The position numbers and the translations under genes are program-made. 64,000 bases of DNA. Source: Ampelocalamus luodianensis. Lineage: Eukaryota; Streptophyta; Magnoliopsida; Poales; Poaceae. The stretch covers positions 21,841,408 to 21,905,407 of the forward strand of contig CM070632.1 in assembly GCA_036346255.1 (NCBI GenBank), written 5' to 3'. This document shows positions 1-9,813 of the stretch, in pieces (the first letter of the stretch is position 1; the number at the start of each line of letters is the position of its first letter). The notes under the pieces were generated by a model. The model ran no database searches. It was not told the DNA's origin and was given only the letters and a program-made list of their open reading frames with translations.

Positions 1-679
1 ACTAAGCAATTACTCCTAAGAGCTAGTAATAAAATACATAGAATATTATCAAGCATCTCATGTCGGTATGCAAACCGTTATACAATAATATTTAGCTCGT
101 TGGATATTTCGCAGCATGACACGCATGCCATGAAAATCCATTTATACATTACATACACAATGGGCTATACTATTCACATCAAACCCTACAAAAACGAGTT
201 ATGCATAGAATCCAATTCTATCCGGCGACATGAACACATACTACCTATAACGTGTGGTACGATTACCCAGCACGGCGGTCCCGCTCTAAATTTTTTTTCG
301 GGACATGAATCTTATTCACGTAACCAAGCCTTAGAAATCATCGTATTAATCATATTAACCCTATTCCGAACCAATCTGATCACTGCCTTGAGACGACCAC
401 ACACTATGGCATACTCTGATGGTAGAATTTCAACTGGTAGGAGTATCATGCAAGGCAGTCGAAAGCAAGTCGAGTAAATCATCTGGTGCTCTTAACTTGC
501 ACCTCCTCAAAAAATCCATCTACTATCGTCGAACACTGATCGATCCTATCGACCAGTGCCTAAATCGTTCCATCCATATGAATCGATCTAGGTCATCAGA
601 CCAAACTAGTGATAGATCCAATCTACCACTGCCACATATCAAGTATATGCGACCGATCTAGATCAAAAACTATGCAGGT
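1..679. other. Unassigned AT-rich stretch left of the Tork LTR
   Basis: No convincing coding region is seen. The stretch abuts an initiator-Met primer-binding site in minus orientation at 680-692, so on the minus strand it sits where the untranslated leader and start of gag of a Tork copia copy would be. I could not recognise gag motifs in it. It could also be unrelated flanking DNA. The left end is cut by the window. Confidence 0.4.
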
Positions 680-692
680 GGCTCTGATACCA
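680..692 (-). other. Primer-binding site, initiator-Met tRNA type
   Basis: The minus strand reads TGGTATCAGAGCC, complementary to the 3' end of plant initiator-Met tRNA. It starts one base past the LTR end at 694. This marks the LTR at 694-2305 as a 5' LTR for an internal region extending left, out of the window. Confidence 0.8.
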
Positions 693-1103
693 CTGAGGAG
701 ATACGGGTAGGCTACGATAGCAATAATTCAAAAATTTCTACCACATAAACCAGGATGCCAAGCAAGTAGATGATCACAGATCATTACCACCAGACGCACA
801 GTGTAGCAGAAGAAGAGTCAGCAGCCTGGTCCAACGAAGAGCACATCGATGTAGCAGTCGTAGTCGATCGTCAAACGCCCTCGTGAGTCAATCGTCTCCT
901 CCAGCAACCTCTGAAGTTCCCTGTGAAGATCGTGGATCGTCCTTAAGCGCAATAGCAACTGCCCAGGAAAGGAATAACTGAACGCCAGTGTGTTAGCACT
1001 AAGTCGCATGACGGGGCTCTCTCGGGAAGATGACGGTTAGGGTTTCAGTGGAGCAACTCACATCACTCGCCTCTCATGTATTTCCCAACAGCCTCAAGTA
1101 TCT

Positions 1104-1112
1104 CCTTATATA
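1104..1112 (-). promoter_or_regulatory. TATA box of the Tork LTR
   Basis: The minus strand reads TATATAAGG, about 1.2 kb from the LTR start and 400 bp before its end. This is the usual place for the U3/R junction of a copia LTR. Transcription would run leftward. Confidence 0.6.
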
Positions 1113-1319
1113 GTGCCCATGATGAATCCTATCCGAACATGTTTTGTTCCAACCCGTTAAGTGTGTGACCCGTTATGTTCATGCGTAGTTCGGTTGTGAC
1201 TCGAAAACTCCTTTCCGATCACGAGTCGTCAGTAACTCCTAGCAGAACATAACGATTTCTAAATACACACGAATTATATCGGATGAACCTTAATGAAATA
1301 TGATCTAGGAACAGGTCCT

Positions 1320-1515
1320 CATCACTTACGATCAGCACGTATCTAGTCACAACCAGTCCATAATTAGTTACGACTAGTTCGTAACTCTTTACGACCAGTT
1401 AGTACTTGATTACGACCAGTTCGTAATTGGTCATGACCAGTTCATAACTCCTTATGACCAGGTTTCAACCACTCTGTGATTACGTTCGACCAGTCTACGA
1501 CCAGCTCGTATCTCC
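1320..1515. repeat. Cluster of short palindromes in the Tork U3
   Basis: Several units built on TTACGACCAG and TTCGTAA are crowded together. At 1366-1386 the arms AGTTACGA and TCGTAACT flank CTAGT; about 1410-1428 the arms ATTACGA and TCGTAAT flank CCAGT. Further partial units follow (GGTCATGACC, TTATGACCAG, TACGACCAG). The cluster lies roughly 210-410 bp upstream of the TATA box on the minus strand. Confidence 0.7.
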
Positions 1516-2305
1516 ATACAACTAGTATGTAACTTATCGAACTAAGCAACCTACTCGTGCATTCTCCCTTTGCCTCACGATATCTGGTTTGAACTCAAGG
1601 TGAGATATATGTCATCCATAGACTGTTCAATACTTTCTCGATTGAGTGTCGGATAACCTCATATGGTCGAACTCTTCGACCACCAGTGGCATGGCCATGC
1701 ACTTTTTTATCCGACCACTTTGAGGGGTCCAGAGATATCTCTCCGGTTATGTTAGAAGGGGCAAATCCCATATTCGACCAGTCATATCCCTCCGCATATT
1801 TCATAACATACCCGAAAGCTACCTTTATAACTACCCAGTTTTGAGTAGCATTTGGCAACCCCTAAGAGTGCTATTACACATGTAGGGAACTGTGCTGATT
1901 TCAGGTCTAAGAATTATACATCATTATTACTTGAGACCAACTAATGACACATAGAATAATAACAATCTCAATAGTGTCTTAAGGTGGGTCTATCCAACCC
2001 CATGTTCTCTAATATGTGTTCACATTATCGATTTGATATATCTATATCCATGACCGATGAAACATGATCATCAATCAATGCATATACTGGTCATAGAGTC
2101 ACTAGTGTTTCGACCAGTGATATTCGACCAGGAATACTTTTAGAACGATATCATATAAGTTAAACAGTTTAACCAACAAATCACATACTCATTGATCTAT
2201 ATAACTGATGATTCATTCAAGGAATAGAATAACATTTATTCAATAATTATAAACTTAGACGTGATAAATCGTCTCTATGATTGCCTCTAGGGCATATCAC
2301 CAACA

Positions 2306-3009
2306 CCCCGCGCCTCCGCCGTCGCCCGCAATGGGAAAGCCCCATCCGAATGCATCGCCGGTTGAGACTCAACCTTATCATCTTCTTATCCCCAATGACA
2401 GGTGGACCCCACCAACTTTTTTCTTTTTCCATTTCTTTTTCTTTTCTCAAATGAGAAATTACGAAATGGCCATTACAAAGACAATAGTCCCTACCAATTT
2501 ATCAATTTGATAAAAGATGCTCAAAAACATGTTTAATATATACAGTTGTTCGACGATGGGTACCTTGCGGGTTTGAACCCAAAGCATAGCAACAAGGACT
2601 ATGACTCTGCATAGATAAATGGGGACTTAGCCTTGATCAAATACCTTGGTGTGAGAGTTTTCGCCCAAGTTACATTTTGTACTGGGCGGCCTGCCCTTTT
2701 TCCTCTCGGGTTGGGACGTTACGGTCTTGTCCCCATATCTAGCTCATGAGTATTTAAGAAAGTACATCCTTATCTTCCTTTGATCACGACCTCACGATCA
2801 TACTCAAGTAGGTGAATTCCTCCGGGAATCCTATAGGATGATTCTCGATGCCATATAGGCATCGAATTCATTAAGAGCTATTGTTGAACCTCCCATACAG
2901 AGAGAGCATTACAGCTAATGGGACCCTTTGATGTTCTCTCTAATTCGACATAGTTTGTTATCCTAGAGCCTAGTTCACAAGATCTCCGATCTACTAGGAT
3001 AGGTTATCA
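2306..3009 (-). other. Non-coding 3' region of the Tork element
   Basis: The stretch lies between the end of copia pol (about 3010) and the LTR at 2305. It has a pyrimidine-rich run on the plus strand near 2415-2450, purine-rich on the minus strand, but no open frame of recognisable origin. The bases beside the LTR are GC-rich rather than a clean polypurine tract, so a small additional insertion cannot be excluded. Confidence 0.45.
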
Positions 3010-4219
3010 CCAATGTGAGCCTTTACACTGGTATGAGCCACAATCCCTTTGATGCTGCAAAGATGGCCTTCCGTGCCAATCCTTTGGTGAAAGGATCTGC
3101 CAAGTTCCTTTCAGACTGGATGTATTCCACAGAAATAACACTCGTTTCTCTGGCATGCCTTACCAACTTAAATCATCTCTGTATCTATTTTGAGGACTTC
3201 ATATTGTCCTTCCTACTCTTCACCTTAACCAAAATGGTTTGGTTATCACAATAGGTTAATACAACTGGAATTGGGTTTTCCAGCACAGGTAGGTCAGAAA
3301 GGAGTTCTTTAATCCATTCTGCCTCTACAGTCGTTGAGTGTAGAGTTACCAACTCAGCCTCCATCGTGGACCGTGTAAGGATAGTCTGTTTAGAAAACTT
3401 TCACGAAACAGCCCCACCTGCTAGATTGAAAACATTGCCACTCGTAGTCTTCATATCATCCGAGTCATTGATCTAGTTAGATTCACTGAATCCTTCTAAG
3501 AATGCCAGATGGCTAGAACAATGTATTCCTAAGTTTGTGGTCCCCTTTAAGTACCTAAGTACCCTTTCTAGTGCTATCCAATGATCATATCCTGGATTGG
3601 ATGTATAATGACTCAATCTGCTTACAACTTATGAGATGTCCAGTCTCGTTGCATTAGTTAGATACATTAAGGATCCAATTATTTGAGAATATTTAAGTTG
3701 GTCTTTTCCATGTCTAGTGTTTTTATGTAACTTAACATTTGGATCATAGGGTGTGGCTACTGATTTACAATCCATGAATCCAAATCTGGTTCGGACCTTA
3801 TCCACATAATGAGATTGTGAAAGAATAATCCCATTCTCAACCTTTGTCAGCTTGATGTTTAAGATAATATCAGCTTCGCCCAGATCTTTCATATCAAAAT
3901 TTTGGGAGAGGAAAGACTTTGTTTTATTGATTGCATCCATGTTCATCCCAAAAAGCAATATGTCATCTACGTATAGACACTGAATGACACCTTCGCCCCC
4001 ACTAAACTGATAGTAGACACATTTATCGGCTTTGTTTACACAAAAGTCGCTCGAGGTCATAGTACTATCAAATTGCTTATGCCATTGCCAGGGAGGTTGC
4101 TTTAGACCATACAAGAATTTAATCAATCGATATACTTTCTTCTCTTGCCCTTCGATCACAAATCCATTGGGCTTCTGCATATAAATGTCCTCATCCAACT
4201 CTCTATTTAGAAAAGTGGT
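3010..4219 (-). pseudogene. Tork copia pol, second part: RT palm to RNase H
   Basis: The minus strand encodes the downstream half of a Ty1/copia reverse transcriptase: a DEDIYMQKPNGF block, LIKFLYGLKQ, and the catalytic YVDD at 3962-3973. An open stretch runs to about 3629. Beyond it the frame is broken by stops, but RNase H-like text continues (TMEAELVTL, CDNQTILVK, ERNLADPFTKGL) to near 3010. The upstream half of the enzyme is 50 kb away at 54922-55787; the break is the Tat insertion. Lineage is Tork from the RT and integrase wording. It is not functional in this state. Confidence 0.9.
4215..4219. other. Target-site duplication of the Tat element, left copy
   Basis: GTGGT directly precedes the LTR. 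The right copy is GCGGT at 54922-54926. Confidence 0.8.
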
Positions 4220-4463
4220 TGTCGGTGTTTTAGAACCGATCTTACGTAAAGATTTATTGATTCAGGGGTCTCTACAATTGATCACGTAGACAAAAAAGAC
4301 ACGGGGTTTTTATACAGGTTCGAGCCTTCTCCAGAGAGAATAACAACCCTACTCCTGTGTGTATTGTATTGTGTATGCTGGTTACAATCAGTAAAAAAGA
4401 CTTAGGCTTGTACTACTACTGATTGCCTCTCAATCGCCCCTCCCATTTCTCTCTAATTGTTGT

Positions 4464-4472
4464 CCTTTTATA
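4464..4472 (-). promoter_or_regulatory. TATA box of the Tat 3' LTR
   Basis: The minus strand reads TATAAAAGG. The same motif is at 54377-54385 in the other LTR. Confidence 0.65.
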
Positions 4473-4704
4473 GTACGTGAAGAGGTAGTCATTCTAGGTC
4501 AAGGGGCGCCTCATTATTCTATATAATAGATGTAATAATTGTAGTAATCACCAGAGTAATAACCTCCCCACGTCGCTGGCAGTTACTAATCAGAGATAAT
4601 TGTGCGTTATATGCAGTTACTTAAGAGAATAATAGCGTATATTGACTGATTAGATCCCGTAATTAATTGAGCCTACAGGCAAGTGGACCCAACTAACCAC
4701 AAGG

Positions 4705-4890
4705 TAGTCGTGACTGAGCTGGTCGTAGAAGGACTTATGACCAAGAGGTAGCGTGGAAAAGCTTACGACTGGGTACTAGTCGTAGAAGGACTTACGACCA
4801 GAGGTGATCGTAGAAGAACTTACGATCACGTGGTAGTCGTAGAAGGACTTACTACTATGAGGGTGGTCGTAGAAGAACTTTACGACCAAC
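4705..4890. repeat. Array of short palindromes in the Tat U3
   Basis: About six units, one every 27-30 bp (starting near 4721, 4748, 4778, 4805, 4833, 4864). Each has the form arm TCGTA, a spacer GAAGGACT or GAAGAACT, then arm TACGA. Outer arm bases differ between units yet usually stay self-complementary, for example GTGATCGTA with TACGATCAC. The array sits roughly 235-420 bp upstream of the TATA box. Confidence 0.85.
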
Positions 4891-5007
4891 TGGTTGGCTT
4901 CCCCCTTAAGACTATAAGGGGTATACTTAATAGCCGTATGATGTCATATTCACCCATAATATTGATTATAGATAAATAGTAAAATGAGGATTATTAGATC
5001 CTCGTCA

Positions 5008-5549
5008 TCTAGCCCTCTAGATTCAAGTGAAAATAACTTACTTGGAAAAGGTGGTTGTATGGTGAAGGTCGAAGGAAAAACTCTTCAACATGTGTTTCAT
5101 TTGACCAGAACTATACTTGGTCAAGAAGGTTATTGAAAATCTTACGACTACAAGGTAGTCGTAGAAAATCTTACGACACGAAGTGTTCATAGTATGATGA
5201 TCGGAAGTAGAACCTTTTTGACTGGTATTTCATTTGACCAGAACTATACTTGGCCAAGAAGATAATTTTGCTTGAGGTGTGAAGATAGCCTCGGTTTTCT
5301 CGAACAGGCAAATATAAGAAAATCTATCCGTTAGAGCAATTCCCGAAGCTGTGGGAACCATTGAGTTTCCATGGTGTTTCATTTCGAGCTCGTGATTATA
5401 AAAATTGACCGCAGGGGTGACTTTAGGGTTCTTACATTTCCCCAATTCACCTCGATTGTTCATCGGGTTCTCACCCTCTCCGCCGCTAGCAAAACCTTAC
5501 ACTTTCTTGAGGCCTTTCCAAATTCAAACCTCCTTCTTTTGAGAAAAAA
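5008..5549 (-). other. Tat 3' untranslated region with polypurine tract and a duplication
   Basis: The minus strand is purine-rich next to the LTR (AGAGGGCTAGA). Two direct copies of a unit containing TTTGACCAGAACTATACTTGG start near 5099 and 5229. Between them lie more TCGTA/TACGA palindromic units. On the plus strand the same stretch is the upstream region of the antisense gene beginning at 5550. Confidence 0.65.
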
Positions 5550-6512
5550 ATGGCCGAAACCATTTCTCAGTGGGCCGAATCGGAGATGGACACGGCGAAG
5601 ATGAAAGCTTTGGTCGCTGCCGGGAAGATTCCTGAAAAGGTACTCGTGAAGTGGATTTCGTGGGTAACACTGGCCGTCGGGGGAAACTAGGCAAATCCCT
5701 GTCTTCCAGGCATGCCGTGAGTGCAGCCTCCAATTGCCTGCTCACCCTTTTCTTACACTCGTACTCGAGCACTTTGGGGTGGAATTAGTGAACCTAGGTC
5801 CCAATTCCATCACAATGTTAAGTATATTTGTGTACTTGTGTGAAGCATACCTGGGGATTCCAGCGAATCTCGAGCTCTTCTAGTATTACTATGGAATGGC
5901 CCAAGAAGTTGGAATTGCTGGGAGTTGTGGTCTGAAGCTTCATGATGAGAAGTCGAAGGAGTACATTCAGATGTTCACCTGGTCTTCGTGGCTGGGGTGG
6001 AAGAAGAAGTGGTTCTACTGGGAGGTCACCAAAGAGGACAGCCTTTCATTTGCTGGGAATGTTGCTGAGAGGATTTCCTTCTGGGGTTTGACCCCGAGGG
6101 ATCTCAACCGGATCGCCCCCTATATTCAAGTTATTAAGGACTTGAAGGCGGAGGGACTGACCGGATGGCACGTGGTGAAGGATTTCATCACGCGCCGCAT
6201 TAGTCCCTTAAAGAAACAAGTTCCTCCCGTGTAGAGGTACTCGGGGACAACAAACCCGACCAGGGATTACAAGGAGGGTAAGTGAAATTCTTACTTTTGG
6301 CTCTCTTTTTGGTAAATCCAGAATTGGTCTGTTGAATATTTTATCTGTTTGCACAAATCTTTCACAAGCGGAGCTTGACACTCGTGTCAAGCTCATTTGT
6401 GAGAAGGATCCATCAAATATGGCAGGTCCTCAATTCCTAGCAGTTTTGACCGTAGAGAAAAAGAAGGAACACCTAACGGTAATTGGAAATCGACTTCATA
6501 TCTAGGCTTTTA

Positions 6513-6655
6513 TAGTCGTAGAAGGACTTACGACTAGGAGTTTTGTCGTAGAAAAATCTTACAACTATGAGCTGGTCGTAGAAGAACTTATGACCAGAGG
6601 ATGGTCGTAGAATGACTTACGACCACAGGATGATCGTAGAATGACTTACGACCAC
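6513..6655. repeat. Palindrome array inside intron 2 of the antisense gene
   Basis: Five units of the same type as in the LTR, starting near 6513, 6544, 6575, 6603 and 6632. Arms include TAGTCGTA with TACGACTA and TGGTCGTA with TACGACCA. They fill most of the intron proposed at 6479-6686. Confidence 0.85.
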
Positions 6656-8097
6656 TTAGTAATTTTTTCTTTTCCAATTTTAACAGAAAGTAGGCATGAA
6701 AGATCGCCAAGACGACATAGAGGTCGAATTGGTGGATATTGGGGCAGTGGTAGAAACGGAGCAAGCAAAAGCTCCTCCAACCAAGAGGTGTCGACTTATG
6801 AGGGTCGCTGATAAGAACGCCACAAGCTCGAGCCTGGTTGTTCCAAGCAAACCTTTTGCATAATTTGCTGCAGACATAGCTGCTGCAGAGAAGGCAAAAG
6901 TGGCTGAAGTAGCCATGGATCTTAAGCGCAAAGCCCCCAAGGCCAAGGTACATTTCTATTACGACAATAAGACTTTCGCAGTTTATGCCTCTGTGGCTTT
7001 GTCAAGCAACTGAAAAAGGAGAACTAAAAAAGTTTTATGTCTTTTGTAAAGGAAATTGCTGCTCCAGCAGAGCCTGAGGCCAAGGGGAGCAGTGCTCTTG
7101 AAGTGGTCGAGATGGGTCTCGGTCACCCGGGGAGTCAGGAGGTTCAGGAGGTAGTCACTCCTGTTCCTTTGCTTGAGTTCCGACCCGTAGGGGTCGAGAA
7201 AAAGTCAAAGAAATCTTCTGTTGGAAAGGTTGCTTCCAAATTCCTGGTTAGGTCCAGGATGCAGAGGTATGTGAAAAGACAAAAGTGTAAGGATAACATT
7301 TAATTTTTTGTTTCTCACAATTTTAACGTGTTTTCATTTTTGTGATCTTAGCCCAACTCCTTCAATCCATAAGGATGCTTCAACTAAATAGCCCGCTGCT
7401 ACTTCTTCAGTAAATGAAGGGGCGGCAGCGGTAGTGGTCGAAGGGCCAGCCACTTTTCCTGTGGTGGAAGAAGTTGTGGCTTCTGAAGTTGCTACGACCA
7501 CTAAAGTGGTCGTGGAGATAGAGACGGTGGGAGCAGTAGCAAGAACTTCTGACCAAGGTGGTGGATCATCTGATCATCGCACCAGGAAGGAAGTCATCAA
7601 AGATGTTCCTCCCGGTCCCCGGGAAGAAGCTGCTGTCACTGAATCAGTGGAGTAGTTTAACTTCTGCTTTGATTTGTTTAGCCCTGCTTCTATTGTGGAG
7701 TTTTCTGCCACAAGATCCTATGACCAATCCCCTCACCCAAAGGATATTCTTGACAGCGGGGAAATTTTCAATAACGAACGTCTTGAAAAGGTCTGGCGAG
7801 ATCGTATCGAAAAGATGGACAGACTAAATAATCCAACAACGATTGTGTCCATGTTTACTCGGACAAGCATGAATGTAAGTATCTGACGATACCTCTAAGT
7901 GTGGTTTTTCTCACTTCTCACTGTCTTCCTTCTTTGTAGAAAGCTTTGGAACAAATCGCTACGGTTTGTGAATACAACCGGCAACTTTTCAAGCTACAAC
8001 AGGAGAAAGCGGAGCTCTGCAAGCAGGCAGAGAAATGGTAAGTGACTAATACTTGTAGTCGTTTTTTGTTTCGACCACTTGTACAATACTCGTAAGG

Positions 8098-8216
8098 GAA
8101 GTCGTAGGAAATCTTACAACTTTGGTATTAGTCGTAGAAACACTTACGGCCAGAAGATTGTCACAGAAAAACTTACGACTGTGAGGGTGGTCGTAGAAAA
8201 ACTTACGACCACTTGG
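8098..8216. repeat. Palindrome array inside intron 6 of the antisense gene
   Basis: Four units of the LTR palindrome type within the intron proposed at 8038-8249. The last, at about 8193-8216, has arms GTGGTCGTA and TACGACCAC. The loop sequence here is more A-rich (GAAAAACT). Confidence 0.85.
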
Positions 8217-9124
8217 ATATGTGTTCATATCTACCTTTAAACTATGCAGGTTCAGGAGTGATGAAAAGACCCTAGCTAATTCGCTCGACTATGAAAAAGC
8301 TGAGACGAAAAAGCTAAGGGAAGAAGTATATAACCTTCTAAAGAACCTTCAGAGGCCAACTCTGCCACCCAACAGTTACAGGAAGAAATAAACAGTACTT
8401 CCTTGAAGTTACGATTGCTTATGATATTGATCTTTACCTTCCTAACTTCTCGTTCTTTTTCAGAAAAAGAAGTGGGCTCTTCAAACCGAAGTGGGAACTC
8501 TTCAAACCGAGGTCAGAGAAAAGACGTTGGTTGTTCATGAGATCTCCCGCATTGCCAAGGATAAAGATCAAGAAATTGAGAAACTGGATTCTCAATTAGC
8601 TGGTAAGTAATTCTTTACCTACTACCCATTTGGTTTTCCTGTCTCATAAGGGTCATTTTATCTAACCAACCTCACTCCTTTCAGAGCGATTGGTCAAAAT
8701 AAAATGACTCAACGAGGCTTCGACTTGTACCCAGGAGGAGATGAAGTCGATGAAGGTTAATCTTCAAGACAACATCTCTCTCTTGAACAGTGTACTCGGT
8801 GGGCTATGTGCTGAAGAGGTCATTCTTCATGAAGACACGATAGCTGCTCATACGAGTGCCATTGGGAAGCAAGTCGGTACTTTGCAAGAGTTGGTGACCA
8901 CTCTGAAGACTAACCAGACCGACTCAATAAAGGAAGCGGTCAAAGGGGCTGTAAACTATGTCTTAGCAAAATTTAAAGCTCATGACCCCAACCTTAACCC
9001 TCATTCAGTTGAAGCCGACTTTAACTGTATTGAAGCAGAAGCAGAGCGACTGATTGAAGAGATGCAGTCGATTGGCGAGAAGGTCACGGAGGAGATGAAA
9101 ATAGGATCTCCTCCATCAGAGTAA

Positions 9125-9813
9125 TCTGTCAAAAGGATCCTGTAAAGACAAACTTTTTGTTGATATATATATAGTCTTCCCTTTTTCCTGCAAATCATCT
9201 CGTAGAGTAGATAGTAACTCATAAGATAATGAATGGAAAAGATAATTAGACCAGATACACGTAATCCTTCCTTCTTCCTTTTTGCTGCAAATCATCTTGT
9301 TGAGTAGTTAGTAACTTATATGATAATGGATGGAAAAAGAAACCAAGACTAAAAATTGAACTCATTTTTGTAACTTTATCCTAGCACCTGACTATTTGCT
9401 TAGTTTATTTGAATAAACTAAGTAAATAGTGAAAATGGGTTTATGAAAACAAAGAGATTTGTTAAACTTATAGTTTTCGATCACGATTATCTTGCACTGG
9501 TCGAAAGAGTAGAAACGAATCAACATTAGCAAGTTCCTTCTAGTGGGCAGGACCACATGGAGAAAGGAAAGGCTTCGACTAGGTAATATTACCATCTCCG
9601 ACCAGATTAATCAAACCAAGAACGGCAACTTGAGTTAGAAAAACATCTAGAGGACTTTGAAAATTCATTCGACCTTGCTTGGTGTACTCGATAGGTTCGC
9701 CCTGGTAGCAAGAGTAGGAAACAGGACGACGCTAGGAAGTTCCTTCTAGTGAGCAGGACCATGTGTAGAGAGGAGAAACTTCGACTAGGTGTGTTTCTTC
9801 CTTCGACCAGTTA
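9125..9813. repeat. Tandem duplications between the antisense gene and pol
   Basis: Two copies of a unit containing CTGCAAATCATCT start near 9175 and 9262. A nearly perfect inverted repeat lies at 9391-9430. Two copies of a unit containing AGTTCCTTCTAGTG lie near 9530 and 9755, and a third copy is across the Tekay insertion near 47735. No coding region is seen. Tat/Ogre elements are known for tandem-repeat-rich regions downstream of pol. Confidence 0.75.
9809..9813. other. Target-site duplication of the Tekay block, left copy
   Basis: AGTTA; the right copy is at 47533-47537, directly after the third LTR. Confidence 0.9.

Larger units (their letters stand above)
694..2305 (-). repeat. LTR of a Tork-lineage Ty1/copia element
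   Basis: A 1,612-bp LTR that on the minus strand starts TGTTGGTGATATGCCC and ends in CTCCTCA. The start resembles Tork/Angela-type copia LTRs (from memory of the family). A TATA box lies at 1104-1112 (-) and a palindrome-rich upstream region at about 1320-1515. A primer-binding site adjoins it on the left, while copia pol ends some 700 bp to its right on the same strand. It therefore appears to serve as 3' LTR for the right-hand internal region and 5' LTR for one on the left. The right boundary rests on the TG..CA ends; no clean polypurine tract is seen beside it. Confidence 0.75.
4220..5007 (-). repeat. 3' LTR of the Tat element
   Basis: On the plus strand it begins TGTCGGTGTTTTAGA and ends CCTCGTCA. 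It aligns along its whole length with 54132-54921. On the minus strand it is followed by copia sequence and preceded by a purine-rich stretch at 5008-5020 that serves as the likely polypurine tract. A TATA box at 4464-4472 (-) and a palindrome cluster at 4705-4890 lie in U3. Confidence 0.93.
5550..9124 (+). pseudogene. Intron-containing antisense gene of the Tat element, Transposase_28-like
   Basis: A plus-strand gene antisense to gag-pol, between pol and the 3' LTR. Proposed exons: 5550-6277, 6322-6478, 6687-6947, about 7042-7266, 7352-7874, 7940-8037, 8250-about 8400, 8464-8602, 8685-9124. Donors such as GTAAGT (6278, 7875, 8038, 8603) and acceptors such as TTTTAACAG, CTTTGTAG and CTTTCAG support this. 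Exon 1 opens MAETISQWAESEMD, then carries the block found in plant 'putative gypsy type transposon' proteins (Pfam Transposase_28): LPAHPFLTLVLEHFGVEL, LCEAYLGIP, then WSSWLGWKKKWFYW. Later exons encode acidic, low-complexity and then coiled-coil text. A frameshift near 5665-5690 and in-frame stops at about 5880 and 6232 break exon 1. The function of such antisense genes is not established. Confidence 0.75.

Noticed and set aside
2247..2510. Lys/Glu-rich and Phe-rich open frames
   Set aside because: They come from a pyrimidine/purine run beside the copia LTR; low complexity only.
4705..4890. Regular repeats about 22 nt long with short spacers, CRISPR-like at first sight
   Set aside because: Spacers are only about 5-7 bp, units are imperfect and palindromic, they lie in a plant LTR, and no cas genes are present.
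6588..6953. Minus-strand open frames of 88-121 residues
   Set aside because: They overlap an intron and exon 3 of the plus-strand antisense gene, show no family features, and look like shadows.
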